Shown here: one piece after another, positions 9,090 through 17,454 of the stretch
How positions within the stretch are numbered: the stretch's first letter is position 1
Layout: every line of letters begins with the position of its first letter
NCBI GenBank assembly: GCA_037139735.1
Contig: JBAXFU010000006.1
Span: 1-64,000, forward strand
Origin: UBA2402 sp037139735
GTDB taxonomy: Bacteria > Planctomycetota > Phycisphaerae > Phycisphaerales > UBA1924
Length of the DNA: 64,000 nucleotides
Direction: 5' to 3'
Notes under the pieces: model-generated
The model's database searches: none
Told to the model about the DNA's origin: nothing
What the model saw: only the letters and a program-made list of their open reading frames with translations
Position numbers and translations under genes: made by a program

Positions 9090-9155
9090 GCCAGATCAGG
9101 GCCAGATCAGGGCCAGATCAGGGCCAGATCAGGGCTGGATCAGGGCCGGATCAGG
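9090..9155. repeat. Six tandem copies of an 11-bp repeat (GCCAGATCAGG)
   Basis: Four perfect units of GCCAGATCAGG are followed by two variants (GCTGGATCAGG, GCCGGATCAGG). Each unit has a GATC core inside near-palindromic CC/GG flanks. The array lies between two minus-strand genes, upstream of cmk. An 11-bp period is not a codon multiple, so it is not a protein repeat. The same unit design recurs at 39525-39579. Confidence 0.95.
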
Positions 9156-9210
9156 GCCATGCCGGCTCCAAGGTGGATCATGTGGCTCTCTGGGGGGCTC
9201 TGGCGGCCCC

Positions 9211-10191
9211 TCAGGGCTTCTCGTCGTCCTCGAGTTCCGAGGCGGCATCCTCGGCCTCGAGTTCGGCCATGATGTCGTCGAGTTCCTCGTCGATCGCGTC
9301 GGGATCCTCGGCTCCCAGGGCCGTCAGGACGTTGCCCCGGGCCAGACGCAGGCCCGCGGGCACGTCGCCGGGTCCGCGGTAGTCGAGGGCTAGGGGCCCG
9401 TCGTAACCGACGGAACGCACGGCGTCGAGCATGGGCCGCAGGTCGTACTCGACGTGCACCGAGGCGCGGGGTTCGAGAATCGTCTCGGGATCGGCGATGG
9501 CGAGGCCGGGGGCCTTGGCTTTCCCCTTGGCCTTGCCGGGTACGCCGAAGCCGGTCGTCGAGACGCAGACCGCCGAGGCGTAGGGGGTGAGTCGATGCAG
9601 GTAGCCGACCGCGCCCTCGGGTTTCCCCTCGCCGTACACGTGGGCGGTTTGGAAGTCGGGGTAGGTGCCGATCCTGAACCCGCCGACCTTCTTGAGCAGT
9701 TCGGTCACTCGCTCGGGGCGATGGGTGAGGCCTGCGTGGGGCGAGAGGGCGAGGTTGATGTCGTTGCGTTCGGCCCGGTCCATGATGGGCTTGAGCGCCT
9801 TGGCCACCCGGAGGAGCGTCTCGTCGTCGTCGGGGGCCTCGATCTTCATCGACGCGGCCGAGCAGCCCAGGAGGTGAGCCGCATCGATGACGTTGGTCAT
9901 GCGCTGGGTGGCCGCGGCGAGCTTCTTCTCGTCGCGAGCGCCGAAGTGCTGGGGTTCGGGCTCGACGAGGAGCAGGCACGAGCAGCTGGCGCGGTCGGTG
10001 CGTTCGCGGATGGCCTCGAGCTTGGCCCGGTCGGCGCCAACGAGCAGGTCGGTCGAGAGGTTGAAGCCGCTGAGCCCCAGCGAATCGCGGGTGAAGGCCG
10101 GGAGATCCATGATCTCCATCTTGGGTTTCTTCGACCGGCCGGTCGGCAGGAGCATGCCCTTGAGGCAGCTGGCGGTGAGCGTGAGAAGCAT
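9211..10191 (-). CDS. Sugar phosphate isomerase/epimerase-like TIM-barrel protein
   Basis: 326 residues from ATG 10191 (MLLTLTASCLKG). The upstream open frame to 10374 is Pro/Arg-rich and judged non-coding. The order of blocks fits the AP-endonuclease-2/xylose-isomerase-like TIM barrel: FNLSTDLLVGAD early, ATQRMTNVIDAAHLLGCSAASMK, then NINLALSPHAGLTH-like metal-ligand region, GTYPDFQTAH, and a late VEYDLRPMLDAVRSVGYDGPLALDY strand. The second half matches the family better than the first. The last ~40 residues are strongly acidic (Asp/Glu-rich). The substrate is unknown. No partner enzymes are adjacent, so the family name should be read as fold rather than reaction. Confidence 0.7.
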   Translation of the reverse strand: MLLTLTASCLKGMLLPTGRSKKPKMEIMDLPAFTRDSLGLSGFNLSTDLLVGADRAKLEAIRERTDRASCSCLLLVEPEPQHFGARDEKKLAAATQRMTNVIDAAHLLGCSAASMKIEAPDDDETLLRVAKALKPIMDRAERNDINLALSPHAGLTHRPERVTELLKKVGGFRIGTYPDFQTAHVYGEGKPEGAVGYLHRLTPYASAVCVSTTGFGVPGKAKGKAKAPGLAIADPETILEPRASVHVEYDLRPMLDAVRSVGYDGPLALDYRGPGDVPAGLRLARGNVLTALGAEDPDAIDEELDDIMAELEAEDAASELEDDEKP

Positions 10192-10477
10192 GGTGGTGGG
10201 GTGTCTTGGGTGGGTGTTGGGCTCGCCGCCGACGCCCGGGCGGACGCGGTGGGGGCAGTCTGGAAGGGTACACGTTCCGAAGGTGTCGGGTTCGGCATGC
10301 CGCGGGGCAGGCCGAGCCGACCGCGGTCCGGGTGAGGGTTTCGCGGGCGGCTGTTGCCTTCCCGACATCGCCACCCTTAGGATGCCATCGGCTCAGGACG
10401 GTCCGCTTCGTGAGCGACGAGTTCGCGAAGTCCGTCCGCCGCATTCCGTCCGTCGAACGAGTCAAGAGAACACCACC

Positions 10478-10858
10478 ATGGCCAACGTCCCCGCCGATCG
10501 CGTCTACTCGGAAACCCACGAATGGCACAAGGTCGAAGGGGACGTGCTGACGCTGGGGATCACCCAGTTCGCCGTCGATCAGCTCACCGACGTGACCTAC
10601 GTCGAGATGAAGAAGCCCGGTTTCAAGTTCAAGGCCGGTGACTCGGTGGGCACGGTCGAGTCGGTGAAGACCACCAGCGACATCTATTGCGCCGCCGGCG
10701 GCGAAGTGATCGAGTCCAATGCCTCCCTCAACGACGATCCTGGCCTGCTCAACCGCGACCCGCACGGGTCGGGCTGGCTCGTCAAGATCCGCGTGTCCGA
10801 CGCCTCGGGGCTGTCCAAGTGCATGGACGCGTCCAAGTACCAGTCGCAGGTGCACTGA
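10478..10858 (+). CDS. gcvH: Glycine cleavage system H protein
   Basis: 126 residues, normal length. ATG 10478 begins MANVPADRVYSETHEW; the lipoyl-attachment lysine is Lys64 in VESVKTTSDIY, and the GSGWLVKI block is in its usual place. The H protein shuttles the aminomethyl group between the P, T and L proteins of the glycine cleavage complex in the cytoplasm. No gcvT or gcvP lies in the window, so it is encoded apart from its partners. Spacing to the next gene is 66 bp, in the same direction. Confidence 0.95.
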   Translation: MANVPADRVYSETHEWHKVEGDVLTLGITQFAVDQLTDVTYVEMKKPGFKFKAGDSVGTVESVKTTSDIYCAAGGEVIESNASLNDDPGLLNRDPHGSGWLVKIRVSDASGLSKCMDASKYQSQVH

Positions 10859-10924
10859 CCCGCGAGGTTCCCTTCAACGAGTTCTTCTGGGGCGACGAAT
10901 CCTTCGGGGGCGACCGGTCGACGC

Positions 10925-11698
10925 ATGAATCCTCCGGCCCCCGCCCAGTCCGCTGCAGGTCCCATCCTTTCGGTCAAGGGCGTCACCAAGCGGTACGTCG
11001 CCGGGGGCAATCCCGTGCCCGCGCTCCGCGGGGTCGATCTTGAGATCGACGAGCCGGGTTTCTACGCGATCATGGGGCAGTCGGGCAGCGGCAAGACCAC
11101 GCTCCTTCACCTGCTGGCCGCGCTTGATCGTCCCGACGAGGGCGAGATCCACATCGCCGGCACGCCGGTGCACTCGATGGACGAGCGACAGGCCACCCAG
11201 TTCCGTCGCCGCCGCATCGGCATCGTCTTCCAGCAGTTCAACCTCATCGCCTCCCTGACGGCGCAGGAGAACGTCGAACTTCCCGGCATGCTCGCGGGCG
11301 AGTCGCTCAAGGCCATGCGGATCCGCAGCACCGAACTGCTCGAGCGGCTCGGGCTGGGCGATCGCCTGCATCATCGTCCCGACGCCTTGTCGGGCGGCGA
11401 GCAGCAGCGGGTGGCCATCGCCAGAGCGCTGCTCTTCGCCCCGCCGGTGCTTTACGCCGACGAGCCGACGGGCAACCTTGACTCGGCGAGCAGCCGGCGG
11501 CTGTGGGGGCTCTTGGGGGAGATCGCCGCCGAACGCAGCATGCTGGTGGTGATGGTGACGCACGAACCGGCCGCCGCGGCCAACTGCCGTCGCATCTTCG
11601 TCATTCGCGACGGACGCGTCTTCACGCACATCGACACGGAGGGGCTTGATGCGGCCGGAGTGGCGGCTCGCTATCAGCAATGCATCCGCGAGGCCTAG
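10925..11698 (+). CDS. ABC transporter ATP-binding protein (LolD/MacB type)
   Basis: 257 residues. Walker A GQSGSGKTT, the Q-loop QQFNLIASLTAQENV, signature LSGGEQQR, Walker B VLYADEPTGNLD and the switch His in VTHEPAAA are all present, as in the MacB/LolD/FtsE family that works with FtsX-type permeases. It hydrolyses ATP to drive the permease encoded next. The permease start lies inside the last 50 bp of this gene, so the two form one coupled unit. Substrate unknown; lipoprotein release or peptide/drug efflux are the family options, and no periplasmic adaptor gene is nearby. Confidence 0.9.
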   Translation: MNPPAPAQSAAGPILSVKGVTKRYVAGGNPVPALRGVDLEIDEPGFYAIMGQSGSGKTTLLHLLAALDRPDEGEIHIAGTPVHSMDERQATQFRRRRIGIVFQQFNLIASLTAQENVELPGMLAGESLKAMRIRSTELLERLGLGDRLHHRPDALSGGEQQRVAIARALLFAPPVLYADEPTGNLDSASSRRLWGLLGEIAAERSMLVVMVTHEPAAAANCRRIFVIRDGRVFTHIDTEGLDAAGVAARYQQCIREA

Positions 11699-14378
11699 CC
11701 GCACCCTCCTGCTGGTGGGCGCGGTCCTCCTCTCCGCGGCGATGATCGCCGCGGTATCGTGCGCCATGGCCTCGATCACCAAGGCCGTCGGGGTGCAACT
11801 CGACCAGTCGGTGGGCCGCGCCGAGCTTCGCCTCAAGTCGGCCGGTCGGAACGCCACGATGCCCGCGTCGGTGCTCGACACGGTCCGCGGGTGGCCGCAA
11901 GCGGCGATGGTCACGGGCCGGGTGTCGGGCTCGCTCACGCTGCTCTTCGAGCGGACGGCATGGGTGAAGGGGCCGGGCGGCGAGGGGTTCGGCTTCCGCC
12001 GCGTCGAGTGCGTGGGCACCGCGATGGGCACCGGGATCGATCCGGAACTCGAGCCGACGTTCAGGGCCATGCGGCTTGTGGCGGGGCGGTTGCCGCGGGC
12101 TCCGGACGAGATCGCCATCGACGAAGCGATGGTCAAGGGCTTCGGCGAGGTCGACGGCACGGGCGTCCGCGTGCTCGGCGAGACGGATCCGCCGCAGGGC
12201 GAACCCGTGCCGGCATCGACCGTGGCGGCGGCCTTGGCGAATCGCGGGAGCGCGCCGGGCGTGGGGAGCGAGGTTCGGAGTTTCCGTCTGCTGCGATCGC
12301 CTGTCCCGCTCAAGGTGGTGGGGGTGGTGGCTCGGCCGCCCCTGGGCGGGCGGTGGCAGACCTACTTGACGATCGAGGGGTTGGCGAGGCTGCAAGGCGA
12401 ATCGGGGCGACTGACGGAAGTCGACATCATCGTCCGCGAGGGCGTCGATCCGGCGAAGGCCGCGGCGGACCTGCGGCCCGGCTTGGGCGACCGCTACCTG
12501 CTGCAGACGACCGAGCGGATCACGAGCGGCCTTGACCGCAACATGCAGAGCAGCCAGCTGGGCTTCGTCCTCTCGACGGTGATGGCCTTCCTGGCGGCGT
12601 CGTTCATCATCATGACGGGCCTGTCGACGGGCCTGACGGAACGGCAGCGGGAACTGGCCGTGCTGCGGTGCATCGGCGGGACCAAGGGACAACTCGCGGC
12701 GACGCAGCTGATCGGCGGCGGGATGATCGGCCTGGCGGGCGGAGTGGTCGGCATCCCGCTGGGCGTGCTGGTCGCGTGGATCATGAGCAAGGTCTTCCGC
12801 GAGCAACTGCCGACGGGGTTCGCGATGTCGTGGTGGGGACTGCTGGTGGCCTTCGCGGGCGCGGTGGGGTGCGGCCTGCTCGGCGGTCTCTTCCCGGCGT
12901 GGCGGGCCACGCGCGTCTCGCCGCTCGAGGGCCTGAGCGTGCGAGCGAGGCCGCCGCGACGGTCGACCAAGCTCGCGCTGCTGATCGCGGGTGTGCTGCT
13001 GCTGGCGTTCGAGCTCTGCGTGGTCTTCATCCCCGGCGACGGGCAGACGGTCTTCTGGCTGTACGCCCTCGGGGGCCTGCCCGCGATGTTCCTGGGGTAC
13101 TTCCTGCTGGGGACGCCGGTGCTGCTAGGCGTGCAGCGGGCGCTGGGAGGATCGCTGGGGCGGCTGCTGCGACTGCCCCCGGGGCTGCTGACGGGCACGA
13201 TCGCGGCCACGCCCTACCGATACGGCTTCACCGCCGGCGCGATGATGTCGGGCTTGGCGATCATGGTGGCGCTCTGGACGCAGGGACGCGCCATCGTCCG
13301 CGACTGGCTCGACCGCTTCGAGTTCCCCGACGCCTTCGTCGTGGGCATGAACCTGACGGAGGAGGCGCAGCGGCGGCTCGACGCGATGCCCTTTGTCACG
13401 GGCACGTGCGCCATCACGCTGCTGCCCATCGAGACCGACGCCTTCGGCGTGCGAGCGCTCCAGAAGTTCAAGACGATGTTCATCGCCTTCGAGCCGCGCC
13501 CCTTCTTCAGGATGACGAACCTGACGTGGGTGGAGCCCAAGACGCCCGAAGGGCAGGCCAGGGCCATGCGGCGTCTCGAGGAGGGCGGCGCGGTGATCAT
13601 CGCCCGCGAGTTCATGGTGACGCAGGGCACCCGCGTGGGCGACACCTTCAAGGCCGTCGCCGGCGATCGCTCGCACGACTTCGAGGTCGTCGGCGTCGTC
13701 ACGAGCCCGGGCCTCGAGATCGTCAGCAAGTTCTTCGCCATCGGCGACGACTTCACCGAGCAGGCCCTGCACGCCGTCTTCGGCGCCCGCAAGGATCTCA
13801 AGGAGAAGTTCCTCACCGAGAGCATCAACCTGATCCAGGTCGGTCTCAAGCCCGACGCCGACGACGCCCAGGCCGTCGCGCAGATGCGGACCGAACTCGC
13901 CGACGCGGGGCTGCTCGACGCCGGCAGCGGACGCAAGATCAAGCGGGACATCGCCTCCGTCATCGGGGCTTCGCTCGTGGTCGTCTCCGCGTTGGCGGTC
14001 TTCGTGATGATCGTCGCGAGCTTCGGCGTCGCCAACATCATCGTCGCGTCGATCCACGCCAGACGTTTCGAGTTCGGCGTGCTCCGAGCGGTGGGCGCCA
14101 CGAGAGGCCTCATCCTCCGATTGGTCGTCGGCGAGGCCCTGGTCATGGCCGTCACGGCCATCATCCTGGGCACCGGGCTGGGCATTCAGGGGATCGCCAG
14201 CGGCCAGCGGCTCGATCAGCTCCTCATGGGCATCGAACTCACCGTGCGTCCGCCCCTGGGGCCCATTTCGGTCGGGTGGGCGTGCGTGCTGCTCGTGACC
14301 GTCGGGGCGGCGCTGCCCCCCGCGATCGCCGCCGCCCGGGCACGACCTCGGGAACTCCTCGCGTCCGTCAAGGGCTGA
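11649..14378 (+). CDS. ABC transporter permease with two FtsX domains
   Basis: 909 residues from ATG 11649, preceded by GGAGGGG (11638-11644); a TTG directly before it is a weaker option. An N-terminal membrane helix (about 18-40) is followed by a ~230-residue extracytoplasmic domain, a first FtsX domain (about 300-430, with LTERQRELAVLRCIGGTKGQ), further helices (about 435-510), a second large extracytoplasmic domain, and a second FtsX domain at the C-terminus (ARRFEFGVLRAVGATRGL). This double-FtsX architecture fits large MacB/LolCE-like exporters fused head-to-tail. It overlaps its ATPase by 50 bp. The exported substrate cannot be read from the sequence. Confidence 0.85.
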   Translation: MRPEWRLAISNASARPSRTLLLVGAVLLSAAMIAAVSCAMASITKAVGVQLDQSVGRAELRLKSAGRNATMPASVLDTVRGWPQAAMVTGRVSGSLTLLFERTAWVKGPGGEGFGFRRVECVGTAMGTGIDPELEPTFRAMRLVAGRLPRAPDEIAIDEAMVKGFGEVDGTGVRVLGETDPPQGEPVPASTVAAALANRGSAPGVGSEVRSFRLLRSPVPLKVVGVVARPPLGGRWQTYLTIEGLARLQGESGRLTEVDIIVREGVDPAKAAADLRPGLGDRYLLQTTERITSGLDRNMQSSQLGFVLSTVMAFLAASFIIMTGLSTGLTERQRELAVLRCIGGTKGQLAATQLIGGGMIGLAGGVVGIPLGVLVAWIMSKVFREQLPTGFAMSWWGLLVAFAGAVGCGLLGGLFPAWRATRVSPLEGLSVRARPPRRSTKLALLIAGVLLLAFELCVVFIPGDGQTVFWLYALGGLPAMFLGYFLLGTPVLLGVQRALGGSLGRLLRLPPGLLTGTIAATPYRYGFTAGAMMSGLAIMVALWTQGRAIVRDWLDRFEFPDAFVVGMNLTEEAQRRLDAMPFVTGTCAITLLPIETDAFGVRALQKFKTMFIAFEPRPFFRMTNLTWVEPKTPEGQARAMRRLEEGGAVIIAREFMVTQGTRVGDTFKAVAGDRSHDFEVVGVVTSPGLEIVSKFFAIGDDFTEQALHAVFGARKDLKEKFLTESINLIQVGLKPDADDAQAVAQMRTELADAGLLDAGSGRKIKRDIASVIGASLVVVSALAVFVMIVASFGVANIIVASIHARRFEFGVLRAVGATRGLILRLVVGEALVMAVTAIILGTGLGIQGIASGQRLDQLLMGIELTVRPPLGPISVGWACVLLVTVGAALPPAIAAARARPRELLASVKG

Positions 14379-14393
14379 CCTTCGCCCGGCGCG

Positions 14394-14399
14394 TACGGT
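14394..14399 (+). promoter_or_regulatory. Candidate -10 hexamer TACGGT, start-proximal (folK)
   Basis: TACGGT ends 7 nt before ATG 14406, which has no Shine-Dalgarno sequence. Transcription would begin at or next to the start codon, giving a leaderless mRNA. Part of a pattern seen at about ten genes here. No -35 box seen. Confidence 0.35.
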
Positions 14400-14405
14400 T
14401 CGGTC

Positions 14406-14894
14406 ATGGCATCCACGCTGGCGGCCGTCGCGCTCGGGTCCAACGTCGGCGATCGACGTGCGCACCTGCTCGCGGCGGTCGAGGCCGCGTCGCGGCTCCC
14501 CGCCACCCGCGTCGTGGCGGTCTCCTCGTTTCGTGACACCGCGCCGGTCGGTCCCGTCCCTCAGGGCGACTTCCTGAACGCCGCCATGCTCCTCGAGACG
14601 GCGTTGGAACCCCGGGCCCTGCTCGAGGCCCTTCACTGCATCGAGCGATCGAGGGGACGTTGCCGCGAGGCGGAGGTGCGGTGGGGGCCCCGGACGCTGG
14701 ATCTCGATCTGCTGATCCACGGTTCGTCCGTGATTCAGGATGCGGGCCTGATCCTCCCCCATCCGCGTCTGCACGAGCGGGGCTTCGTTCTTGAACCTCT
14801 GGAGGAGATCGCTCCCGACCTGCCGGTGCCGGGGAGCGGACGGTCCGTCAGGGCCCTCGCCGAGACGTGGCGTCGGGCGGCGGCCACGTCCTGA
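14406..14894 (+). CDS. folK: 2-amino-4-hydroxy-6-hydroxymethyldihydropteridine pyrophosphokinase
   Basis: 162 residues. Diagnostic HPPK motifs: ALGSNVGDR near the start, TAPVGPVPQGDFLNA, RWGPRTLDLDLL (magnesium and ATP site) and LPHPRLHERGFVLEPL. It transfers pyrophosphate from ATP to the pterin alcohol in folate synthesis. No other folate genes lie beside it. The start lacks a ribosome-binding site but has a close upstream TACGGT hexamer. It starts 27 bp after the ABC permease. Confidence 0.95.
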   Translation: MASTLAAVALGSNVGDRRAHLLAAVEAASRLPATRVVAVSSFRDTAPVGPVPQGDFLNAAMLLETALEPRALLEALHCIERSRGRCREAEVRWGPRTLDLDLLIHGSSVIQDAGLILPHPRLHERGFVLEPLEEIAPDLPVPGSGRSVRALAETWRRAAATS

Positions 14895-15028
14895 CCTGAC
14901 GGGCACGCCCGATTCGACCTTTTCTATCGTCGGCGGCAATCCATGGACGATGGACCCGTTCAGCCTTGCATCGAGCCGCCGGCACGGGTCCGATGGTTCG
15001 ATCATCAACCTCAGTGGAGTGTTCGGCC

Positions 15029-15946
15029 ATGCGCCTTGTCAATGCTCTCGTTTGCTGCGTCGCGATCGGTTCCGTGTCATGCCAGGTTCTGGCTCAGGAG
15101 GCGGGTCGTCCGCCGCGTCAGGGACAGGGCAATCGCCAGCCCGGCGGCGAGGGCGGGCGTCAGGCGCCCCGCGAGGCGATGGACCCCGAGGCCTCCAAGG
15201 CGGCGTGGTCGATCCAGGCCACCGGCGTCGCCAAGCGTTTGGGGCTTGATGCCAAGCAGACCGAGTCGCTCGTGAAGGCCTATGGCGAGGCCCGCGAGTC
15301 GCAGCGAGCCGCCGCCGACGCCGTCCGCAAGCAGGCCCGCGAGCAGATGCGCGACCGTGGCGGTCAGCCCGGCGGCGAGGGTGGTCGTCCTGCCGATGGT
15401 GGTCGCCCTGCCGATGGTGGTCGCCCTGCCGATGGTGGTCGCCCGGCCGAGGGCGAGCGTCCCCGTCGCGATCGCGGTGCCGCGGGCGGCGCGATGCAGG
15501 CGATGGAGGAGGCCAACAAGGCCGAGCGTGAGAAGTTCACCAAGGCGCTCTCCGGCGCGGGTCTGGGCAGCGAGGAGGCCCGCAAGGCCGTCGAGTCGCT
15601 GGGGCTCTTCAGCCCCGTGTGGGACGGGATGGCCAACGCCGTCGCGGGCTTCCACCTCGACGAGGCCAAGCAGCAGAAGGCGCTCGACGCCGTCGAGTCC
15701 TTCGTGGTCGCCTCGGCCAAGGCCCGCACCGGCGGCGCCGAGGACCGCGAGAAGGCCCGCGAGACCATGGATGCCGCCCGCACCAAGCTCAACGACACGC
15801 TCAAGGGCGTCCTGAGCGAGGAGCAGATGAAGAAGTTCGAGCAACTCACCGCCCGTGGCGGCATGGGCGGCGGTCGCGGCCAGCGCCCCGATCGCGGCGG
15901 CCCCCAGGGCCCCGGCGGCGGCGGTGCGCCCGGCGAACCCCGCTGA
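15029..15946 (+). CDS. Secreted Gly/Pro/Arg-rich repeat protein, function unknown
   Basis: 305 residues from ATG 15029, with GGAG at 15016-15019. A signal peptide (MRLVNALVCCVAIGSVSCQVLAQ) is followed by a basic Gly/Arg/Pro-rich stretch, a helical segment (about 55-110), four copies of the hexapeptide GGRPAD/E (about 118-141), and a long helical region (about 155-275) rich in Lys, Glu and Ala (LSEEQMKKFEQL). It ends in a Gly/Arg/Pro-rich tail. The EEQMKKFEQL-type helix resembles Spy/CpxP-like or planctomycete periplasmic helical proteins, but I cannot assign a family. A strong terminator follows. Confidence 0.75.
   Translation: MRLVNALVCCVAIGSVSCQVLAQEAGRPPRQGQGNRQPGGEGGRQAPREAMDPEASKAAWSIQATGVAKRLGLDAKQTESLVKAYGEARESQRAAADAVRKQAREQMRDRGGQPGGEGGRPADGGRPADGGRPADGGRPAEGERPRRDRGAAGGAMQAMEEANKAEREKFTKALSGAGLGSEEARKAVESLGLFSPVWDGMANAVAGFHLDEAKQQKALDAVESFVVASAKARTGGAEDREKARETMDAARTKLNDTLKGVLSEEQMKKFEQLTARGGMGGGRGQRPDRGGPQGPGGGGAPGEPR
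15381..15452 (+). repeat. Four tandem 18-bp coding repeats
   Basis: Four units of about GTGGTCGCCCTGCCGATG, the middle two identical, encode GRPADG-type hexapeptides inside the secreted protein gene. This is a likely slippage-prone region. Confidence 0.9.
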
Positions 15947-15979
15947 GCGTCGGTCGCGAGACATCCCCCGTTGATCGCG

Positions 15980-16016
15980 ACAGCCCCGGCACCATGACGT
16001 GCCGGGGCTGTTTTTT
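15980..16016 (+). terminator. Rho-independent terminator of the secreted repeat protein gene
   Basis: Perfect 12-bp stem ACAGCCCCGGCA/TGCCGGGGCTGT with an 8-nt loop, followed by a T-run. It lies 34 bp after the stop codon on the plus strand. Confidence 0.92.
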
Positions 16017-16125
16017 GTCGACCGCATCATGCCTCGCAACGTTCGTGATCGTCGCGAAGGAAGGGCAGGCGTTTGGGCGTCGGGTCGGCCGCGTCTTACG
16101 ACGAACGTGTTCGCGCGTCTCGCGA

Positions 16126-16159
16126 TGAAAAACGCGGCGGACCATGGGTCCGCCGCGTT
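16126..16159 (-). terminator. Rho-independent terminator of the tyrosine recombinase gene
   Basis: On the minus strand a 13-bp perfect stem (AACGCGGCGGACC and its complement, 3-nt loop) is followed by TTTTTC. It lies 28 nt beyond the recombinase stop codon. With the plus-strand terminator at 15980 it insulates the two convergent genes. Confidence 0.85.
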
Positions 16160-16186
16160 GGGTCGTGTCGGGAATGTCGGGAGGCG

Positions 16187-17191
16187 TCAGGAGGCCTGTG
16201 CCCGCGGGTGGGCGCTGCGATAGGCGTCCTGGATGCGCGTGGTCGTGAGGTGGGTGTAGATCTGCGTGGTGCTCAGGCTCTGGTGGCCGAGCATCTCCTG
16301 CACCGTGCGCAGGTCCGCGCCGTTGTCGAGCAGGTGCGTGGCGAAGGAGTGGCGGAGCGTGTGGGGGCTGATCGTCGGATCAAGGCCCACTTGCTTGAGA
16401 TACTTGGCGAGCTTGCGACGCACCGAGCGGCTCGAGAGACGCCCGCCGTGCTTGTTGATGAAGAGGGGCCGGTTGGCGTTCGCCTGCGCGGCGGGTCCGA
16501 ACCTCGGATCGGCATGGAGCATCTCGAGGTAACGCTTGATCGAGGCCAGCGCGTGGCTGCCCAAGGGGACCACGCGCTCCTTCTTGCCCTTGCCGCGGAC
16601 GTTGAGCGCCTCGCCGCTGGGATCGACGTCGACGGCATTGAGCCCGACGAGTTCGCTCACGCGGATGCCGGTGGAGTACAGGGTCTCGAGCATGGCGCGG
16701 TCGCGGCGACCGAGTATCTCGCCGTCGCCGGGCGCGGAGAGGAGTTGCTCGACCTGCTCGATGGTGATGGCCTTGGGAAGGCGCTTGGCTTGGCGGGGCG
16801 TGCGGATGGTCGTCATGGGGTTGCCCGCCGTGACGCCGCGCTTGTCGCCCCACTTGAAGAAGGAACGCAGCGTCGCGATCTTCCTCGCCATGGTCGCCGC
16901 CGAGTACTGCTGTTCGCCCAGGAAGGCCAGGAACGTGCGCACGAGTTCGCTGTTGGCCGAGCGGATCAACTCCGTCACGGTGCGTGCCGCGGCTCCCTCG
17001 CGCACCTTGGCGAGGTCCCGCTGCAACGCCTCGAGTTCACGATCGGCGTCGAGGGAGAGATTGTGGTGCTTCGAGAGGAACTCGACGAACTGTCGAAGGT
17101 CCGCGCCGTAGCAGCGGGCGGTGTACGGGCTGAAGTGACGCTCGTCGGCGAGGTACTTCGTGAAGGCATCGGTGATCGGTAGGATCGACAT
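16187..17191 (-). CDS. Tyrosine recombinase (XerC/XerD type)
   Basis: 334 residues from ATG 17191; AGGAG lies 7 nt upstream, so the overlapping ATG at 17197 is less likely. The N-terminal SAM-like core-binding domain (about 5-135, FTKYLADERHFSPYTARCYGADL) precedes the catalytic domain with all active-site residues: Arg in STGIRVSELVGL, Lys in GKGKKERVVP, HTLRHSFATHLL, GHQSLSTTQIYTHL with the nucleophilic Tyr. Length and motifs fit the housekeeping Xer recombinases that resolve chromosome dimers at dif rather than a phage integrase. About 25 extra residues sit in the N-domain (RELEALQRDLAKVREGAAA). No att or dif-like site was identified nearby. Confidence 0.92.
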   Translation of the reverse strand: MSILPITDAFTKYLADERHFSPYTARCYGADLRQFVEFLSKHHNLSLDADRELEALQRDLAKVREGAAARTVTELIRSANSELVRTFLAFLGEQQYSAATMARKIATLRSFFKWGDKRGVTAGNPMTTIRTPRQAKRLPKAITIEQVEQLLSAPGDGEILGRRDRAMLETLYSTGIRVSELVGLNAVDVDPSGEALNVRGKGKKERVVPLGSHALASIKRYLEMLHADPRFGPAAQANANRPLFINKHGGRLSSRSVRRKLAKYLKQVGLDPTISPHTLRHSFATHLLDNGADLRTVQEMLGHQSLSTTQIYTHLTTTRIQDAYRSAHPRAQAS

Positions 17192-17454
17192 ACACATTCT
17201 CCTGCCCGTCGTTCCCGTCATCCCCTCCGCACCGTCCGTGTCGCGGTTGCGATGGTCCGGGATAAAGGCGTCCACTTCGTCGGCGATGCCGACTCGGACC
17301 TTCACGCACGCGCAGCTTTGACGCCGCCGATCACTCCGTCTGCACCGATTCGAACGCCTGCACCTGTCGGGCGGCTCTCCCGCCCACCCTCGGATGGGAT
17401 TCGGCGCGGGACGCCCCGAGGCCCGACCCGCCTGCGGGAACGCTTCCCGTCCGC

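Noticed and set aside
9090..9155. Short repeat array considered as a CRISPR.
   Set aside because: Units are 11 bp, directly adjacent with no unique spacers, and there is no cas gene in the window. The same applies to 21405-21494 and 39525-39579.
9090..9155. 11-bp units considered as replication-origin iterons.
   Set aside because: No dnaA, repA or AT-rich unwinding region is adjacent, and a related array sits at an unrelated locus.
16187..17191. Tyrosine recombinase considered as a phage or island integrase.
   Set aside because: Length and motifs fit housekeeping XerC/D, and no att repeats, adjacent tRNA (the nearest is 11 kb away) or phage genes were seen.
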